From the NCBI RefSeq assembly GCF_025452235.1, contig NZ_CP104965.1, forward strand, positions 434,001 through 498,000: a stretch of 64,000 nt of DNA, in the 5' to 3' direction. Source of the DNA: Devosia neptuniae (GTDB taxonomy: Bacteria; Pseudomonadota; Alphaproteobacteria; Rhizobiales; Devosiaceae). Position 1 is the stretch's first letter; each line of letters begins with the position of its first letter. Below, piece by piece: positions 1 to 10,727 of the stretch. The position numbers and the translations under genes were made by a program. The notes beneath the pieces were generated by a model. It had not been told where the DNA came from and did no database searches. It saw only the letters and a list, made by a program, of their open reading frames with translations.

Positions 1-11
1 AGAGGTTCCCC

Positions 12-1142
12 ATGTCTATCGCCGTCGCCAGCATCCGCCCCCTGTCCCGCCTTGCCAGCCCGGCCGATGCGGTGCGCTTTTTCACGCCCAATTGGTTTGC
101 CGCCACCATGGGCACCGGCATTCTGGCGATCGCGCTAGGCCAATTTCCCGACATGCCGCTGCTGTTCGCCGCCGGCACGGGACTGTGGCTGTTCAACATA
201 GCGCTCTTCACCCTCTTCACCGCGCTTTATGCCACCCGCTGGATCACCCATTATGCCGGCGCCAAGCGCATCCTGGCGCATTCGAGCATGTCCATGTCGC
301 TGGGCTGCATTCCCATGGGCCTGGCGACCATCATCAATGGCGCCGTCCTGTTCGGCCTGCCCACCTTCGGCACGGCCATAATCCCGGTCGCCCATGCCCT
401 GTGGTGGATCGATGGCGCACTGGCGCTGGCCTGCGGCATCGGCGTGCCCTTCATGATGTTCACCCGCCAGAGCCATTCGCCCCAGCAGATGACTGCCATC
501 TGGCTATTGCCCATCGTCGCCGCCGAGGTCACCGCCGCCAGTGGCGGCCTGCTCCTGCCCCATCTCGGTTCGGCCGACCAATTGACCGTGACCCTGCTCA
601 GCTATTGCCTCTGGGCCTGTTCGGTGCCGCTGGCGCTGGGCATGCTCGTCGTGTTGGTGGTGCGGATGATCGTGCACAATCTGCCCGACGCCAATATGGC
701 CAGCTCCTGCTGGCTGGCGCTTGGTCCCATCGCCACCGCCGCGCTGGGCATGCTGCTGCTGGCCGAGCACGCGCCCCAGGTGCTCGAGGCCAATAGCCTT
801 GGCGCCTATGCAGGTGCGGTGGGTGGCGCCAGCTTTCTCATTGCCGTGCTGCTCTGGGGCTATGGAATATGGTGGCTGGGCATGGCGGGCCTGATCACCC
901 TGCGCTATTTCCGGGACGCTGTGCCGTTCAACCTGGGCTGGTGGGCCTTCACTTTCCCGCTGGGTGTCTATGCTGTCACCACGCTCAAGCTCGCCCATAT
1001 CGTGCCATTCGCCCCGCTTATGGTGTTTGGCAGCGTGCTGGTTGGCGTGCTGGTGCTGGTCTGGCTCATCGTGGCCTCTCGCACCCTATCCGGCGCCTGG
1101 CGGGGCGAGCTGTTCTCGGCGCCGTGTCTGGTCGATGACTGA
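12..1142 (+). CDS. TDT/TehA-SLAC1 family transporter
   Basis: This 376-residue protein is hydrophobic almost throughout, with about ten predicted membrane spans, which fits the tellurite-resistance/dicarboxylate transporter (TDT) family of TehA, Mae1 and SLAC1. The N-terminal stretch with FTPNWFAATMGTG followed by long apolar helices is characteristic of that family. Members are inner-membrane channels or carriers for anions such as malate, sulfite or chloride. The substrate cannot be read from sequence. The ATG follows an AGAGG-like ribosome site at the very edge of the window, so promoter and upstream neighbours are not visible. mutL follows on the same strand after 75 bp and seems functionally unrelated. 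Confidence 0.85.
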   Translation: MSIAVASIRPLSRLASPADAVRFFTPNWFAATMGTGILAIALGQFPDMPLLFAAGTGLWLFNIALFTLFTALYATRWITHYAGAKRILAHSSMSMSLGCIPMGLATIINGAVLFGLPTFGTAIIPVAHALWWIDGALALACGIGVPFMMFTRQSHSPQQMTAIWLLPIVAAEVTAASGGLLLPHLGSADQLTVTLLSYCLWACSVPLALGMLVVLVVRMIVHNLPDANMASSCWLALGPIATAALGMLLLAEHAPQVLEANSLGAYAGAVGGASFLIAVLLWGYGIWWLGMAGLITLRYFRDAVPFNLGWWAFTFPLGVYAVTTLKLAHIVPFAPLMVFGSVLVGVLVLVWLIVASRTLSGAWRGELFSAPCLVDD

Positions 1143-1217
1143 GCCGGTGAAAACGGGGAAACCGGGTCGGAAACTCCCCCGCCATCGCCTATATTCTCCG
1201 CTCAGGAGAATCGATCC

Positions 1218-3050
1218 TTGCCCATTCGCCAACTGCCCGAAGATCTGATCAACCGCATCGCCGCCGGCGAGGTGGTGGAGCGGCCTGCCAGCGTGGTCAA
1301 GGAATTGGTCGAAAACGCCATCGATGCCGGCGCCAGCCGCATCGTGGTCACCACCTCGGGCGGCGGCAAACTGCTGATGCGCATCGAGGATGACGGCCAT
1401 GGCATGGACCAGGCCGATCTGTTGCTCTCGGTCGAGCGCCACGCCACCTCCAAGCTCAGTGTCGATGATCTCGACGATATCCGCACGCTGGGCTTTCGCG
1501 GCGAAGCGCTGGCCTCGATCGGCTCGGTTGCCGAGCTGACCGTCTCCTCCCGCCCCGCCCATGCCGAAAGCGGGTTGCGCATCGAGGTGCGCAGTGGCGT
1601 GCGCACCGGCCCCGTGCCGCAGGCCATGAACCGGGGTACCCTCGTCGAGGTCAAGAACCTCTTCGGCAATGTCCCCGCGCGGCTGAAATTTTTAAAAACC
1701 GACCGGGCCGAGGCCGGGGCCATCACCGACGTGATGAAACGCCTCGCCATGGCCAATCCGGGCGTGCATTTCGTGCTCAACGGCACCGACCGCTCCCCCG
1801 TCAACTGGCCCGCCGTCAGCGGCAGCGGCGCGCTGGAAGCACGGCTGGCCCAGGTTATTGGCGATGATTTCGCGCAAAACGCCGTGCGGCTAGCCACTTC
1901 GCGCCATGGCGTAGTCGTGGCGGGACTGGCGGGTCTGCCCACCTATACCCGCGCCAATTCGCTGTCGCAGTTCTACTTCGTCAATGGCCGCTCGGTGCGC
2001 GACAAGGTGCTGGTCGGCGCCATCCGCGCCGCCTATGCCGATTACACCTTCCGCGACCGCTTCCCTGTCGTCGCCCTCTACATCGCCATCGACCCCGCCG
2101 AGGTTGACGTCAATGTGCACCCCGCCAAGGCCGAATTGCGCTTCCGCGATGCGGGCGCGGTGCGGAGCGCCGTCATCCGCGCCATTGGCGAAGCGCTGAC
2201 CGCTGCGGGCTTTAAAGCCTCCACCAGCGTTGCCGACGACATTCTGGGGGCGTTCACCGCCCCGCAATATGAAACCACCAGCGCCGCGCCGCCGCGCCAG
2301 GATTTCAACCGCCCGGCCATGCCCTTTGCCAGCTATGACCGCGCCTCGGGCTATGGCAGCGCCAATCCCTTCTCGCCCCAATACGGCGCCTCCGCCCAAC
2401 AAGGTATCGACGGCCTCAACGAGCCCAGCGCCCGCGTCGAGAGCGAAGCCGCTCCCGCGCTGATGGAATTCCCTCTCGGCACCGCCCGCGCGCAGATGTT
2501 CGACAATTTCATCATCGCCCAGAATAGCGAGGGCCTCTTGCTGGTCGATCAGCACGCCGCCCATGAACGCCTGGTTTATGAACGCTTCAAGGCCCAGCTC
2601 GCCGCCGGCCCCGTGCCCAGCCAGGCCCAGCTGATCCCCCTGGTCATCGAGCTACCCGAAGAAGATTGCGCCCGGCTCGAGGACGCCGCGCCGGACCTCG
2701 AACGTTTCGGGCTCTACCTCGAACGCTTCGGCCCCCGCGCCATCGCCGTGCGCGAGACCCCGGCTCTGCTCGGCAATTCCGATATCGATGGCCTTGTGCG
2801 GGACGTGGCCGATGGCCTGGCCGAATGGGACAATTCCACCGCCGTTGCCGACCGCATGGACGAGATCATCGCCCGCATGGCCTGCCACGGCTCGGTCCGC
2901 TCCGGCCGGCGCCTACGCGTCGACGAAATGAACGCCCTGCTCCGCGACATGGAAGCCACCCCCCATTCCGGCCAATGCATCCACGGCCGCCCGACCTATG
3001 TCGAGCTCAAGCAGAAGGATATCGAGCGGTTGTTTGGGCGCAGCCGATAA
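1218..3050 (+). CDS. mutL: DNA mismatch repair protein MutL
   Basis: MutL is the matchmaker ATPase between MutS and downstream repair steps. The N-terminal GHKL ATPase (about residues 1-330) shows the ENAIDAG, DDGHGM and GFRGEAL motifs. A variable Pro/Ser/Ala-rich linker spans about 345-415, and the C-terminal dimerisation domain follows. The C-terminal domain carries DQHAAHERLVYE, matching the DQHA(X)2E(X)4E endonuclease motif, plus downstream CHGSVRSG and GQCIHGRP metal-site elements. It is therefore the nicking type found in bacteria without MutH. Translation starts at a TTG, chosen because AGGAG sits nine bases upstream and MPIRQLPEDLINRIAAGEVV matches the family N-terminus. Length (610) is normal. 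Confidence 0.97.
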   Translation: MPIRQLPEDLINRIAAGEVVERPASVVKELVENAIDAGASRIVVTTSGGGKLLMRIEDDGHGMDQADLLLSVERHATSKLSVDDLDDIRTLGFRGEALASIGSVAELTVSSRPAHAESGLRIEVRSGVRTGPVPQAMNRGTLVEVKNLFGNVPARLKFLKTDRAEAGAITDVMKRLAMANPGVHFVLNGTDRSPVNWPAVSGSGALEARLAQVIGDDFAQNAVRLATSRHGVVVAGLAGLPTYTRANSLSQFYFVNGRSVRDKVLVGAIRAAYADYTFRDRFPVVALYIAIDPAEVDVNVHPAKAELRFRDAGAVRSAVIRAIGEALTAAGFKASTSVADDILGAFTAPQYETTSAAPPRQDFNRPAMPFASYDRASGYGSANPFSPQYGASAQQGIDGLNEPSARVESEAAPALMEFPLGTARAQMFDNFIIAQNSEGLLLVDQHAAHERLVYERFKAQLAAGPVPSQAQLIPLVIELPEEDCARLEDAAPDLERFGLYLERFGPRAIAVRETPALLGNSDIDGLVRDVADGLAEWDNSTAVADRMDEIIARMACHGSVRSGRRLRVDEMNALLRDMEATPHSGQCIHGRPTYVELKQKDIERLFGRSR

Positions 3051-3065
3051 GATCTCAGCCAACCA

Positions 3066-3180
3066 CGGTGTCATCCCGGCGCAGGCCGGGATCCATGCTG
3101 AAGGCCAATCACCACATCCAGCTTGGGGACAGGGCACAGCATGGATTCCGGCCTGCGCCGGAATGACGTTGTGGGTGGGG
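3066..3180. repeat. Interspersed palindromic repeat, family A copy 1
   Basis: Two inward-facing arms, each itself a hairpin around GGCGCAGGCC / GGCCTGCGCC, flank a variable centre, and the element ends with GTGGGTGGGG. Related copies lie at 33697, 49291 and 56163. It sits between mutL and the convergent citrate synthase gene, where it could act as a transcription terminator or an mRNA 3'-end stabiliser. Confidence 0.8.
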
Positions 3181-3238
3181 CTAGATCGTGCCCACCCACC
3201 GGCCCGATATATTTCGATCTCCCCACCCCCACCGCATC

Positions 3239-3314
3239 TCCCTCGGGCTTGACCCGAGGGCCGCTCGCCGCTTGTGCCGAGTTGAGAATGGCCCTCGGGT
3301 CAAGCCCGAGGGAG
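3239..3314. repeat. Inverted pair of short palindromes
   Basis: CCTCGGGCTTGACCCGAGGG and its near-reverse complement face each other across about 30 bp. Each arm is itself palindromic. This lies in the mutL to citrate synthase gap, just downstream of the family A repeat. Together the two elements fill most of this 292-bp convergent intergenic region, which has no gene. Confidence 0.7.
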
Positions 3315-3342
3315 GACGCGGTGTTGGGGATGGATGGGTCCC

Positions 3343-4419
3343 CTAAGCCGCCAACGGCCCAATATATTTCGACTGCGGCCGGATCAGCCGACCATGATCG
3401 ATCTGCTCACGCGCATGCCCGATCCAGCCACCAACCCGCCCCGCCGCAAACACGCAGGTAAACGCCTCGCGCGGCAGGCCAAGCGCCTCCAGCAACAGCG
3501 CCGTATAAAACTCCACATTGGTTTCCAGCGCCCGATCCGGCTTCTTCTGCCGCAGCAAAGCCAGCGCCGAACGCTCAACAGCCTCCGCCAAAGCCAGCCG
3601 GTCGGCCGGCACCGCGCCCGCCTCGGCCAGTTGCCGCAAGGCATTCTTGAGCGCATCGGCGCGCGGGTCGCGCACGCGGTAAATCCGATGCCCAAAGCCC
3701 ATCAACCGCTCACCACGCGCCAGTTCGGCCGCCAGCCATGGCTCGGCCCGGTCGGGCGTACCGATAGCATCCAGCATATCGAGCACCGGGCCAGGCGCGC
3801 CGCCATGCAGCGGGCCCTTGAGCGCACTCAGCGCCGCCAGAATGGCCGAAGTCACCCCGGCGCGGGTCGAGGCCACCACGCGGGCGGCGAAGGTGGAGGC
3901 GTTCAGCCCGTGGTCGGACACGGTCACCAGATAGGTATCGAGCGCATTGACCTGCGCCTGGGTCGGCGCTGTGCCGGTCAACATGGCCAGCATATCGGCG
4001 GCGTGGCCAAGTGTATCGCTGGGTGCGACCACCGGCAGACCCTGCTGCAGGCGCAGCAAAGCGGGCGTGAACACTGCCGGGGCGGCCAGCAGCCGATAGG
4101 CGGTATCGCGATCCTCGCCATCGGGCAGCCGGGCGATCATGGCGCGCAGGCCCTCAATGGGGCTCAGCGCCAGAATGGCCGCATCGACACCCTCGATATA
4201 GCCATGCACTTCCTTGCGGGCCGCAGCCAGATGGCGGGTGATGGTGGCCACGTCCGCTTCAAGGAAATCCCCCAGCAACAAAGCCAGCATGGCCTCATAG
4301 CTGGTGTGCCCCGCCAGCGCGTCGAGCGAGTGGCCGGCGATGATCAGCCGTCCATTGAGCCCATCCACATCCGACAACATGGTTTCGGCTGCGATTACGT
4401 CGTCCAATCCAGAGATCAT
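3343..4419 (-). CDS. Citrate synthase paralogue without HTH domain
   Basis: This 358-residue protein belongs to the citrate/2-methylcitrate synthase family, which condenses acetyl- or propionyl-CoA with oxaloacetate. The substrate-binding GPLHGGA and catalytic GFGHRIY histidine motifs are present. At the usual catalytic Asp position (NVDF in most citrate synthases) it has NVEFY, so Glu replaces Asp. As I recall, this variant also occurs in some short paralogues such as mycobacterial CitA. It is shorter than a housekeeping GltA (about 430 residues). I placed the start at the ATG with GAGGAG eight to fourteen bases upstream; an in-frame ATG 54 bases further up would run through the operator. 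It is divergent from the HTH-citrate synthase at 4504, probably a paralogous pair. Confidence 0.88.
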   Translation of the reverse strand: MISGLDDVIAAETMLSDVDGLNGRLIIAGHSLDALAGHTSYEAMLALLLGDFLEADVATITRHLAAARKEVHGYIEGVDAAILALSPIEGLRAMIARLPDGEDRDTAYRLLAAPAVFTPALLRLQQGLPVVAPSDTLGHAADMLAMLTGTAPTQAQVNALDTYLVTVSDHGLNASTFAARVVASTRAGVTSAILAALSALKGPLHGGAPGPVLDMLDAIGTPDRAEPWLAAELARGERLMGFGHRIYRVRDPRADALKNALRQLAEAGAVPADRLALAEAVERSALALLRQKKPDRALETNVEFYTALLLEALGLPREAFTCVFAAGRVGGWIGHAREQIDHGRLIRPQSKYIGPLAA

Positions 4420-4457
4420 CTTGTCTCTCCTCTGCTTCATGGGGTAAATGGGCTTGC

Positions 4458-4479
4458 TCAAGATTGACGTCAATCTTGA
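4458..4479. promoter_or_regulatory. Perfect 22-bp palindrome, candidate operator between divergent citrate synthase genes
   Basis: The half-site TCAAGATTGAC is followed immediately by its exact reverse complement, with no spacer. The palindrome lies 38 bp upstream of one citrate synthase start and 24 bp upstream of the other. Its core contains TTGACG reading outward on both strands, so it could overlap the -35 boxes of both divergent promoters (a CATTTA -10-like hexamer lies 17 bp beyond on the minus strand). The plus-strand gene encodes a citrate synthase with an N-terminal helix-turn-helix, an obvious candidate ligand for this site. Binding is inferred, not shown. Confidence 0.7.
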
Positions 4480-4503
4480 TGCTACCGATCAATGTGAGGT
4501 TCC

Positions 4504-5637
4504 ATGGGCTGGATCACGGCAGAGCAGGCCTTGCAGCGTCTGGGCACCAAGCCGCAGACGCTGTATGCCAATGTCAGCCGCGGCCGGATCGCGGCCAAGC
4601 CCGACGCCACCGACCCACGCCGTAGTCTCTACAGCACCGAGGATATCGACCGCCTCGCCAGCCGCCAGCATGGCCGTCGCAAGGCCGAGACCGTGGCGGC
4701 GCAGTCCATCGCCTGGGGCGACCCGGTGCTGCCGACGACGATTTCGACCGTGCAGGATGGGCTTCTCTATTATCGCGGCGAGGATGCCGCGGTCCTGTCG
4801 CGCACGGCCGATCTGGAAGCCGTGGCCGGTCTGCTCTGGGGCGGCAAGCGGCCGCGTTTTCCCATCATGCCGGGCGAAGAAACGGCAGGTCTGCCCCAAG
4901 CCTTCACCGTGCTCGGCCGCCTCGCCGCCAGCGATATGCCCACGCTGGGACGCGGCAGCGCCGTGCTGCATGCTGATGCGGCGCGGGTGATGGGCGCAGT
5001 CTCCCGCGCGCTGGCGGGCTCGACTGCAACCGAATTGACCGCCCATGAGCGCCTGGCCCGCCACTGGCATCGCCCCGAGGCTGCCGACATCATCCGGCGC
5101 GCCCTGGTGCTCCTGGCCGAGCACGAACTCAACACCTCGACCTTTTGCGCGCGGATCACGGTATCAACCGGCGCTCCCCTTTCGGCGGCTGTGCTGTCCG
5201 GCCTCTGCACGCTGAGCGGCCCGCTGCATGGCGGTGCCGCAGCGGCAATGGATGAATTGGTCGACGCGGCCGAACGGCTCGGGCCGGAACAAGCCATCCA
5301 GCTCAGCCTGCGACAGGGCCGCGCCCTGCCCTGTTTCGGCCACCGGCTCTATCCCCATGGCGATGTCCGCGCGGCCGAATTGCTGGCTCACTTCGAAGCG
5401 CCATCGCTCTATCGCGACCTCGCGACAATCGGCGAGGCCCTGGTGGGTGAAAAGCCCAATATCGATTTCGCGCTCTCGGCCATGGCCGCCGCCTTCAGCC
5501 TGCCGCCGGCGGCGCCCTTGATCCTCTTCACGCTGGCGCGCTCGGTGGGGTGGCTGGCCCATGCGCTGGAGCAGATCGAGACCGGATCATTGATCCGGCC
5601 CCGCGCGCGTTATGTGGGGCCGGCTCCCGCCTATTGA
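4504..5637 (+). CDS. Citrate synthase with N-terminal helix-turn-helix domain
   Basis: A 377-residue fusion. Residues 1-55 ([20 protein letters not shown], then [13 protein letters not shown]) look like a MerR/excisionase-type helix-turn-helix. Residues about 75-377 are a complete citrate synthase domain with [18 protein letters not shown] and NIDFAL, so both catalytic His and the catalytic Asp are kept. Family knowledge: such HTH-citrate synthases recur beside a second citrate synthase in Hyphomicrobiales. The architecture suggests an enzyme that also binds DNA and reports citrate or acyl-CoA levels, or one turned purely into a regulator. GTGAGGT precedes the ATG. The last codons overlap the convergent edd gene by 7 bp. 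Confidence 0.9.
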   Translation: MGWITAEQALQRLGTKPQTLYANVSRGRIAAKPDATDPRRSLYSTEDIDRLASRQHGRRKAETVAAQSIAWGDPVLPTTISTVQDGLLYYRGEDAAVLSRTADLEAVAGLLWGGKRPRFPIMPGEETAGLPQAFTVLGRLAASDMPTLGRGSAVLHADAARVMGAVSRALAGSTATELTAHERLARHWHRPEAADIIRRALVLLAEHELNTSTFCARITVSTGAPLSAAVLSGLCTLSGPLHGGAAAAMDELVDAAERLGPEQAIQLSLRQGRALPCFGHRLYPHGDVRAAELLAHFEAPSLYRDLATIGEALVGEKPNIDFALSAMAAAFSLPPAAPLILFTLARSVGWLAHALEQIETGSLIRPRARYVGPAPAY

Positions 5638-7445
5638 AAGACGCTGGCGCCGCGATCGGCGACGCCGACCAGGCTACGGAATCCGGCAAACAGTTCGCGG
5701 CCCATGCCGAAATGCTGGGGCCGCAAATCCTCGGTGGCCGGCGTGCGGGCGAAGAATTCCTTTTCGTCGCCCAGGAAGGTCAGCGTGCCTTCATTGGCGT
5801 CGAGCCGGATCATGTCGCCATCGCGGATCTTGCTGATCGGCCCGCCATCGACGGCTTCCGGCGTCATGTGGATCGCCGCCGGCACCTTGCCCGAAGCACC
5901 CGACATGCGGCCATCGGTCAGCAGCGCCACCTTGAACCCACGATCCTGCAACACGCCCAGCGGGGGCGTCAGCTTGTGCAATTCGGGCATGCCGAGCGCC
6001 CTCGGACCAGAGAACCGCACCACGGCGATCACGTCGCCGGTCAGCTCGCCCGCCTTGAACGCGGCCAGCAGCCCATCCTGCCCATGGAACACGCGGGCCG
6101 GCGCTTCGATCACGCGATGCTCGGGCTTGACCGCCGAGACCTTGATGACCGAACGCCCCAGATTGCCACTGAGCAATTTCAGGCCACCAGTTTCCTGGAA
6201 CGGCGTCTTGGTCGAGGTCAAAACCTTGGGGAGCGCGGATTCCTTGGGCGCCGCCTCGAAGGCCAGCTTGTCCTCGATCAGCTTGGCTTCCACGGTGTAA
6301 TTGGACAGCCCATTGCCCCAGACGGTCTTGACGTCTTCGTGCAAATGCCCGCTTTCGAGCAATTCCTGGATCAAAAAGCCCATGCCGCCCGCCGCGTGGA
6401 AATGGTTCACATCGGCCACGCCATTGGGATAGACGCGGGCCAAAAGCGGCGTCGCGTCCGAGAGATCGCTCATATCGTCCCAGGTGACATGCAGGCCCGC
6501 CGCCGCAGCGATGGCGATCAGGTGCATGGTGTGGTTGGTCGAGCCGCCCGTGGCGTGCAGACCCACCAGCCCATTGACGATGGCCTTTTCGTCGATGACG
6601 TGACCGGCCGGGGTATAATCATTGCCCTGCGCGCTCAGCGACAGCGCCCGCACCGTGGCTTCCTTGGTCAGCGCATCGCGTAAAGGCGTACCCGGATTGA
6701 CGAAGCTGGCGCCCGGCAGGTGCAGGCCCATGATTTCCATCAGCATCTGATTGGAATTGGCCGTGCCATAGAAGGTGCACGTCCCCGCCGAATGGTAGGA
6801 CTTGCTCTCAGCTTCGAGCAGTTCGGCGCGGCCGACCTTGCCCTCCATATAGAGCTGGCGGACCTTGCTCTTTTCGTCATTGGGCAGGCCCGAAGGCATC
6901 GGCCCTGCGGGCACGAAAACCGCCGGCAAATGCCCGAAGGTCAGCGCCCCGATCAACAGGCCCGGCACGATCTTGTCGCAAATCCCCAGATACACCGCCG
7001 CGTCGAACATATTGTGGCTGAGCGAAATGGCCGTCGACATGGCGATCACGTCGCGCGAAAACAGCGACAAATCCATGCCCGGCTGGCCTTGCGTCACCCC
7101 ATCGCACATGGCCGGCACGCCGCCGGCAACCTGGGCCGTAGCGCCCATCTCGCGGGCCGCCTGCTTGATGATTTCGGGATAGAATTGATAGGGCTGATGG
7201 GCACTCAGCATGTCGTTATAGCTGGTGATAATGCCCAGGTTCAGCGTCTTGTTGCCCGCCAGAGCCGCCTTTTCCGAAGGGGTGCAGGCGGCAAAGCCGT
7301 GCGCGAGATTGCCGCAGGAGAGGGTCGAGCGATAGACGCCCGCCTCACGGGCCGCATCGAGCCGGTTGAGATAATCCTTGCGGCTATCGCGACTGCGCGC
7401 GGCGATGCGGTCGGTCACATCCTGGATGGCTTGGCGAACGGACAT
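5631..7445 (-). CDS. edd: 6-phosphogluconate dehydratase
   Basis: Edd converts 6-phosphogluconate to 2-keto-3-deoxy-6-phosphogluconate, the signature step of the Entner-Doudoroff pathway, using a [4Fe-4S] cluster. The 604-residue length is typical. The family motifs are visible: [34 protein letters not shown], and GICDKIVPG with its cluster cysteine; [16 protein letters not shown] is near the C-terminus. It is the last gene of the kinase-zwf-pgl-edd operon, separated from pgl by 126 bp that hold a hairpin. The aldolase gene eda, often adjacent in other bacteria, is not in the window. Confidence 0.97.
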   Translation of the reverse strand: MSVRQAIQDVTDRIAARSRDSRKDYLNRLDAAREAGVYRSTLSCGNLAHGFAACTPSEKAALAGNKTLNLGIITSYNDMLSAHQPYQFYPEIIKQAAREMGATAQVAGGVPAMCDGVTQGQPGMDLSLFSRDVIAMSTAISLSHNMFDAAVYLGICDKIVPGLLIGALTFGHLPAVFVPAGPMPSGLPNDEKSKVRQLYMEGKVGRAELLEAESKSYHSAGTCTFYGTANSNQMLMEIMGLHLPGASFVNPGTPLRDALTKEATVRALSLSAQGNDYTPAGHVIDEKAIVNGLVGLHATGGSTNHTMHLIAIAAAAGLHVTWDDMSDLSDATPLLARVYPNGVADVNHFHAAGGMGFLIQELLESGHLHEDVKTVWGNGLSNYTVEAKLIEDKLAFEAAPKESALPKVLTSTKTPFQETGGLKLLSGNLGRSVIKVSAVKPEHRVIEAPARVFHGQDGLLAAFKAGELTGDVIAVVRFSGPRALGMPELHKLTPPLGVLQDRGFKVALLTDGRMSGASGKVPAAIHMTPEAVDGGPISKIRDGDMIRLDANEGTLTFLGDEKEFFARTPATEDLRPQHFGMGRELFAGFRSLVGVADRGASVFQ

Positions 7446-7481
7446 AGTGAGCTCCTAACTCAGTTGTCGCGTCCTCGCGCG

Positions 7482-7505
7482 GACAAGTGAGGGGTCACTT
7501 GTTCC
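7482..7505. promoter_or_regulatory. Inverted repeat between pgl and edd
   Basis: ACAAGTGA and TCACTTGT pair perfectly across a GGGG loop, extended by GG/CC beyond a one-base bulge. It lies in the 126-bp gap upstream of edd within the Entner-Doudoroff operon. It could be an operator for an edd-proximal promoter or an RNA hairpin that sets relative expression. No T-run follows on the minus strand, so it is not a typical intrinsic terminator. Confidence 0.5.
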
Positions 7506-7571
7506 GAAAAGAGAACGCTGCTGCGGAGCCGCGTAGTGGCCAAGGCAGTCGATTGGGGACCGCCGAGGGGA

Positions 7572-8279
7572 CTATGGGCACCAGTAGACAGTTACAGGCG
7601 TGCCGGAGCGCAATACGGCACGGATGGGGAGGTCCTCAACGGGACCATCTCCCAGAGCCGCGTCGAGAACGACGGCCTTTTCCTCCCCTTCGATGTGAAG
7701 GTATAGCCCATCCGTGTGGAGGAGACGCGGTAGGGTAAAGGTGATGCGCGGTTCGCCCGCGCCCGGAGCGTGGATCGCAATGGCGGGGCCGGCCGAGGTC
7801 AGCGCCTCGGTCAGCGTATCGCCGCCGGGGAAGAACGAAGCGGTATGCCCATCCCCGCCCATGCCGAGCACGACGGCGGCAAATTGCTCGGGCAGGTCCG
7901 CCAGCAATGCGTTGGTCTTGGCCACTTCGGTCACGCCGGGTTCGTCACCGCCCGAATAGAGCGGGAAGAAGCGCGCCACCGCTGCCGGGCCTTGCAGCAT
8001 TTTTTCGTTGACCAGCAAAGCGTTCGAGCGGTCACTGGTCTCGTCGACCCAGCGCTCGTCAACCAGGGTGACGATCACCTTGGTCCAGTCGATATCCTTG
8101 GTTTTGCCCAAAGCCTGGAAAAACCGGGCCGGGGTGGAGCCCCCGCTCACCGCAATCGCGGCCACGCCCCGCTCGGCAATCGCCGTGCGGATACGATCTG
8201 CCACCGCCTCGGCCAATTCCTTGGCCAGGGTCGGCTTGTCAGCAAAGGTGCGGCGCTCGAGCTGGGGCTGTGCAGTCAC
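7572..8279 (-). CDS. pgl: 6-phosphogluconolactonase
   Basis: Pgl (DevB type) hydrolyses 6-phosphogluconolactone, the product of Zwf, to 6-phosphogluconate. The 235-residue protein shows AVSGGSTP near residue 45, VDERWVDETSDRSN around 90 and LGMGGDGHTASFFPG around 145, all typical of the glucosamine-6-phosphate isomerase/lactonase fold. Translation begins at a GTG directly after the TAA of zwf, so the two are translationally coupled. It forms the middle of the zwf-pgl-edd operon. Confidence 0.96.
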   Translation of the reverse strand: MTAQPQLERRTFADKPTLAKELAEAVADRIRTAIAERGVAAIAVSGGSTPARFFQALGKTKDIDWTKVIVTLVDERWVDETSDRSNALLVNEKMLQGPAAVARFFPLYSGGDEPGVTEVAKTNALLADLPEQFAAVVLGMGGDGHTASFFPGGDTLTEALTSAGPAIAIHAPGAGEPRITFTLPRLLHTDGLYLHIEGEEKAVVLDAALGDGPVEDLPIRAVLRSGTPVTVYWCP

Positions 8280-9761
<1,482 letters not shown>

Positions 9762-9788
9762 TTGGCAAGTCCTTGGTTTGACGCGTCG

Positions 9789-10727
9789 TTAGGCAGGAAA
9801 GTTCTGGCGTGCGAGGATCACCGCGCCATTGAGCGGCTCGAATTTGGGCAGGGCGACGAAATCGCCATAGCGCTGCTTGAGAATGGGGAACAGGCGTTCG
9901 CCAAAGCCGCCGACAATGGCCATCACCTTGGCATTGCGCGCCTGGAACCAGCGCACATAGGTATCGATATAGCCCAATTCGATATCGAGCATTTTCTGGG
10001 CCACCGGATCGCCCTGTTCCAGATAATCGATGAACAGCGGCATCAGCTTGCCGAATTCGGCCGGCGCCCGGCCGATCAGGGCGTCGTCGCACCCTTCTGT
10101 GCCATCGGCGCTGATGATCCTGAGATTCATTTCGGTGGCAAAGGCCCAGGTCATCACCGCCTGATTATTGCCGCCCAGCCGGTCGATCACGGCCCTGGTC
10201 AACGGCGAAGCCTCGACCAGACCATCCTCGGCCTCGACAGCATAGCGCACCAGCTCGCGCCCAAGAATGGCGCCACTCATCTGGTCGCCAATCGGAAAGC
10301 CCCAGCCGCCCGATTGAAAGCGCTGGCCATCGACAATGGCGAGCGCGGCCGAGCCGGTGCCCACGATGATCACCCCGCCCTCGCCGCCACCCAGCGCACC
10401 GGCATGGGCGATATCAATATCGTCGTAGACTTTGACATCGGCAAAGGGCCATGGCCGCGCGCGGAATTCGGCGCGGGCCGTATCCATGCGCCCGCCGGCC
10501 ATGCCGAAACAGGCATAGGTATTGGCGGTTTCAGAGAAATCCACGCCGGCGGCCTTGAATACGTCTCGGGTGCCGTCGCTAATGGCTTTATAGGCCGGTT
10601 CACCGTCGTCGATCTGCAAGTTGGAGCGGCCGTTCTTGACTTCGGCGAGCGTCTTGAGATTCTCGTCGGCCAGACGCACGCGGCAATTGGTGCCGCCGCC
10701 ATCAACGCCAAGATAATATCTGGGCAC
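9789..10727 (-). CDS. BadF/BadG/BcrA/BcrD-type sugar kinase (glucosamine/N-acetylglucosamine kinase-like)
   Basis: A 312-residue ASKHA-fold ATPase. YLGVDGGGTNCRV is the phosphate-1 motif, VGTGSAA the phosphate-2 motif, and AIVGGFGERL the adenosine-binding region. Family members phosphorylate N-acetylglucosamine, glucosamine or, in some lineages, glucose. Here it is the first gene of a glucose-catabolic operon with zwf, pgl and edd, so supplying glucose-6-phosphate is a sensible guess; annotation pipelines usually call it N-acetylglucosamine kinase. The start is a GTG giving MPRYYLGVDGGG. No ROK or Glk-type glucokinase is visible nearby. Confidence 0.85.
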   Translation of the reverse strand: MPRYYLGVDGGGTNCRVRLADENLKTLAEVKNGRSNLQIDDGEPAYKAISDGTRDVFKAAGVDFSETANTYACFGMAGGRMDTARAEFRARPWPFADVKVYDDIDIAHAGALGGGEGGVIIVGTGSAALAIVDGQRFQSGGWGFPIGDQMSGAILGRELVRYAVEAEDGLVEASPLTRAVIDRLGGNNQAVMTWAFATEMNLRIISADGTEGCDDALIGRAPAEFGKLMPLFIDYLEQGDPVAQKMLDIELGYIDTYVRWFQARNAKVMAIVGGFGERLFPILKQRYGDFVALPKFEPLNGAVILARQNFPA

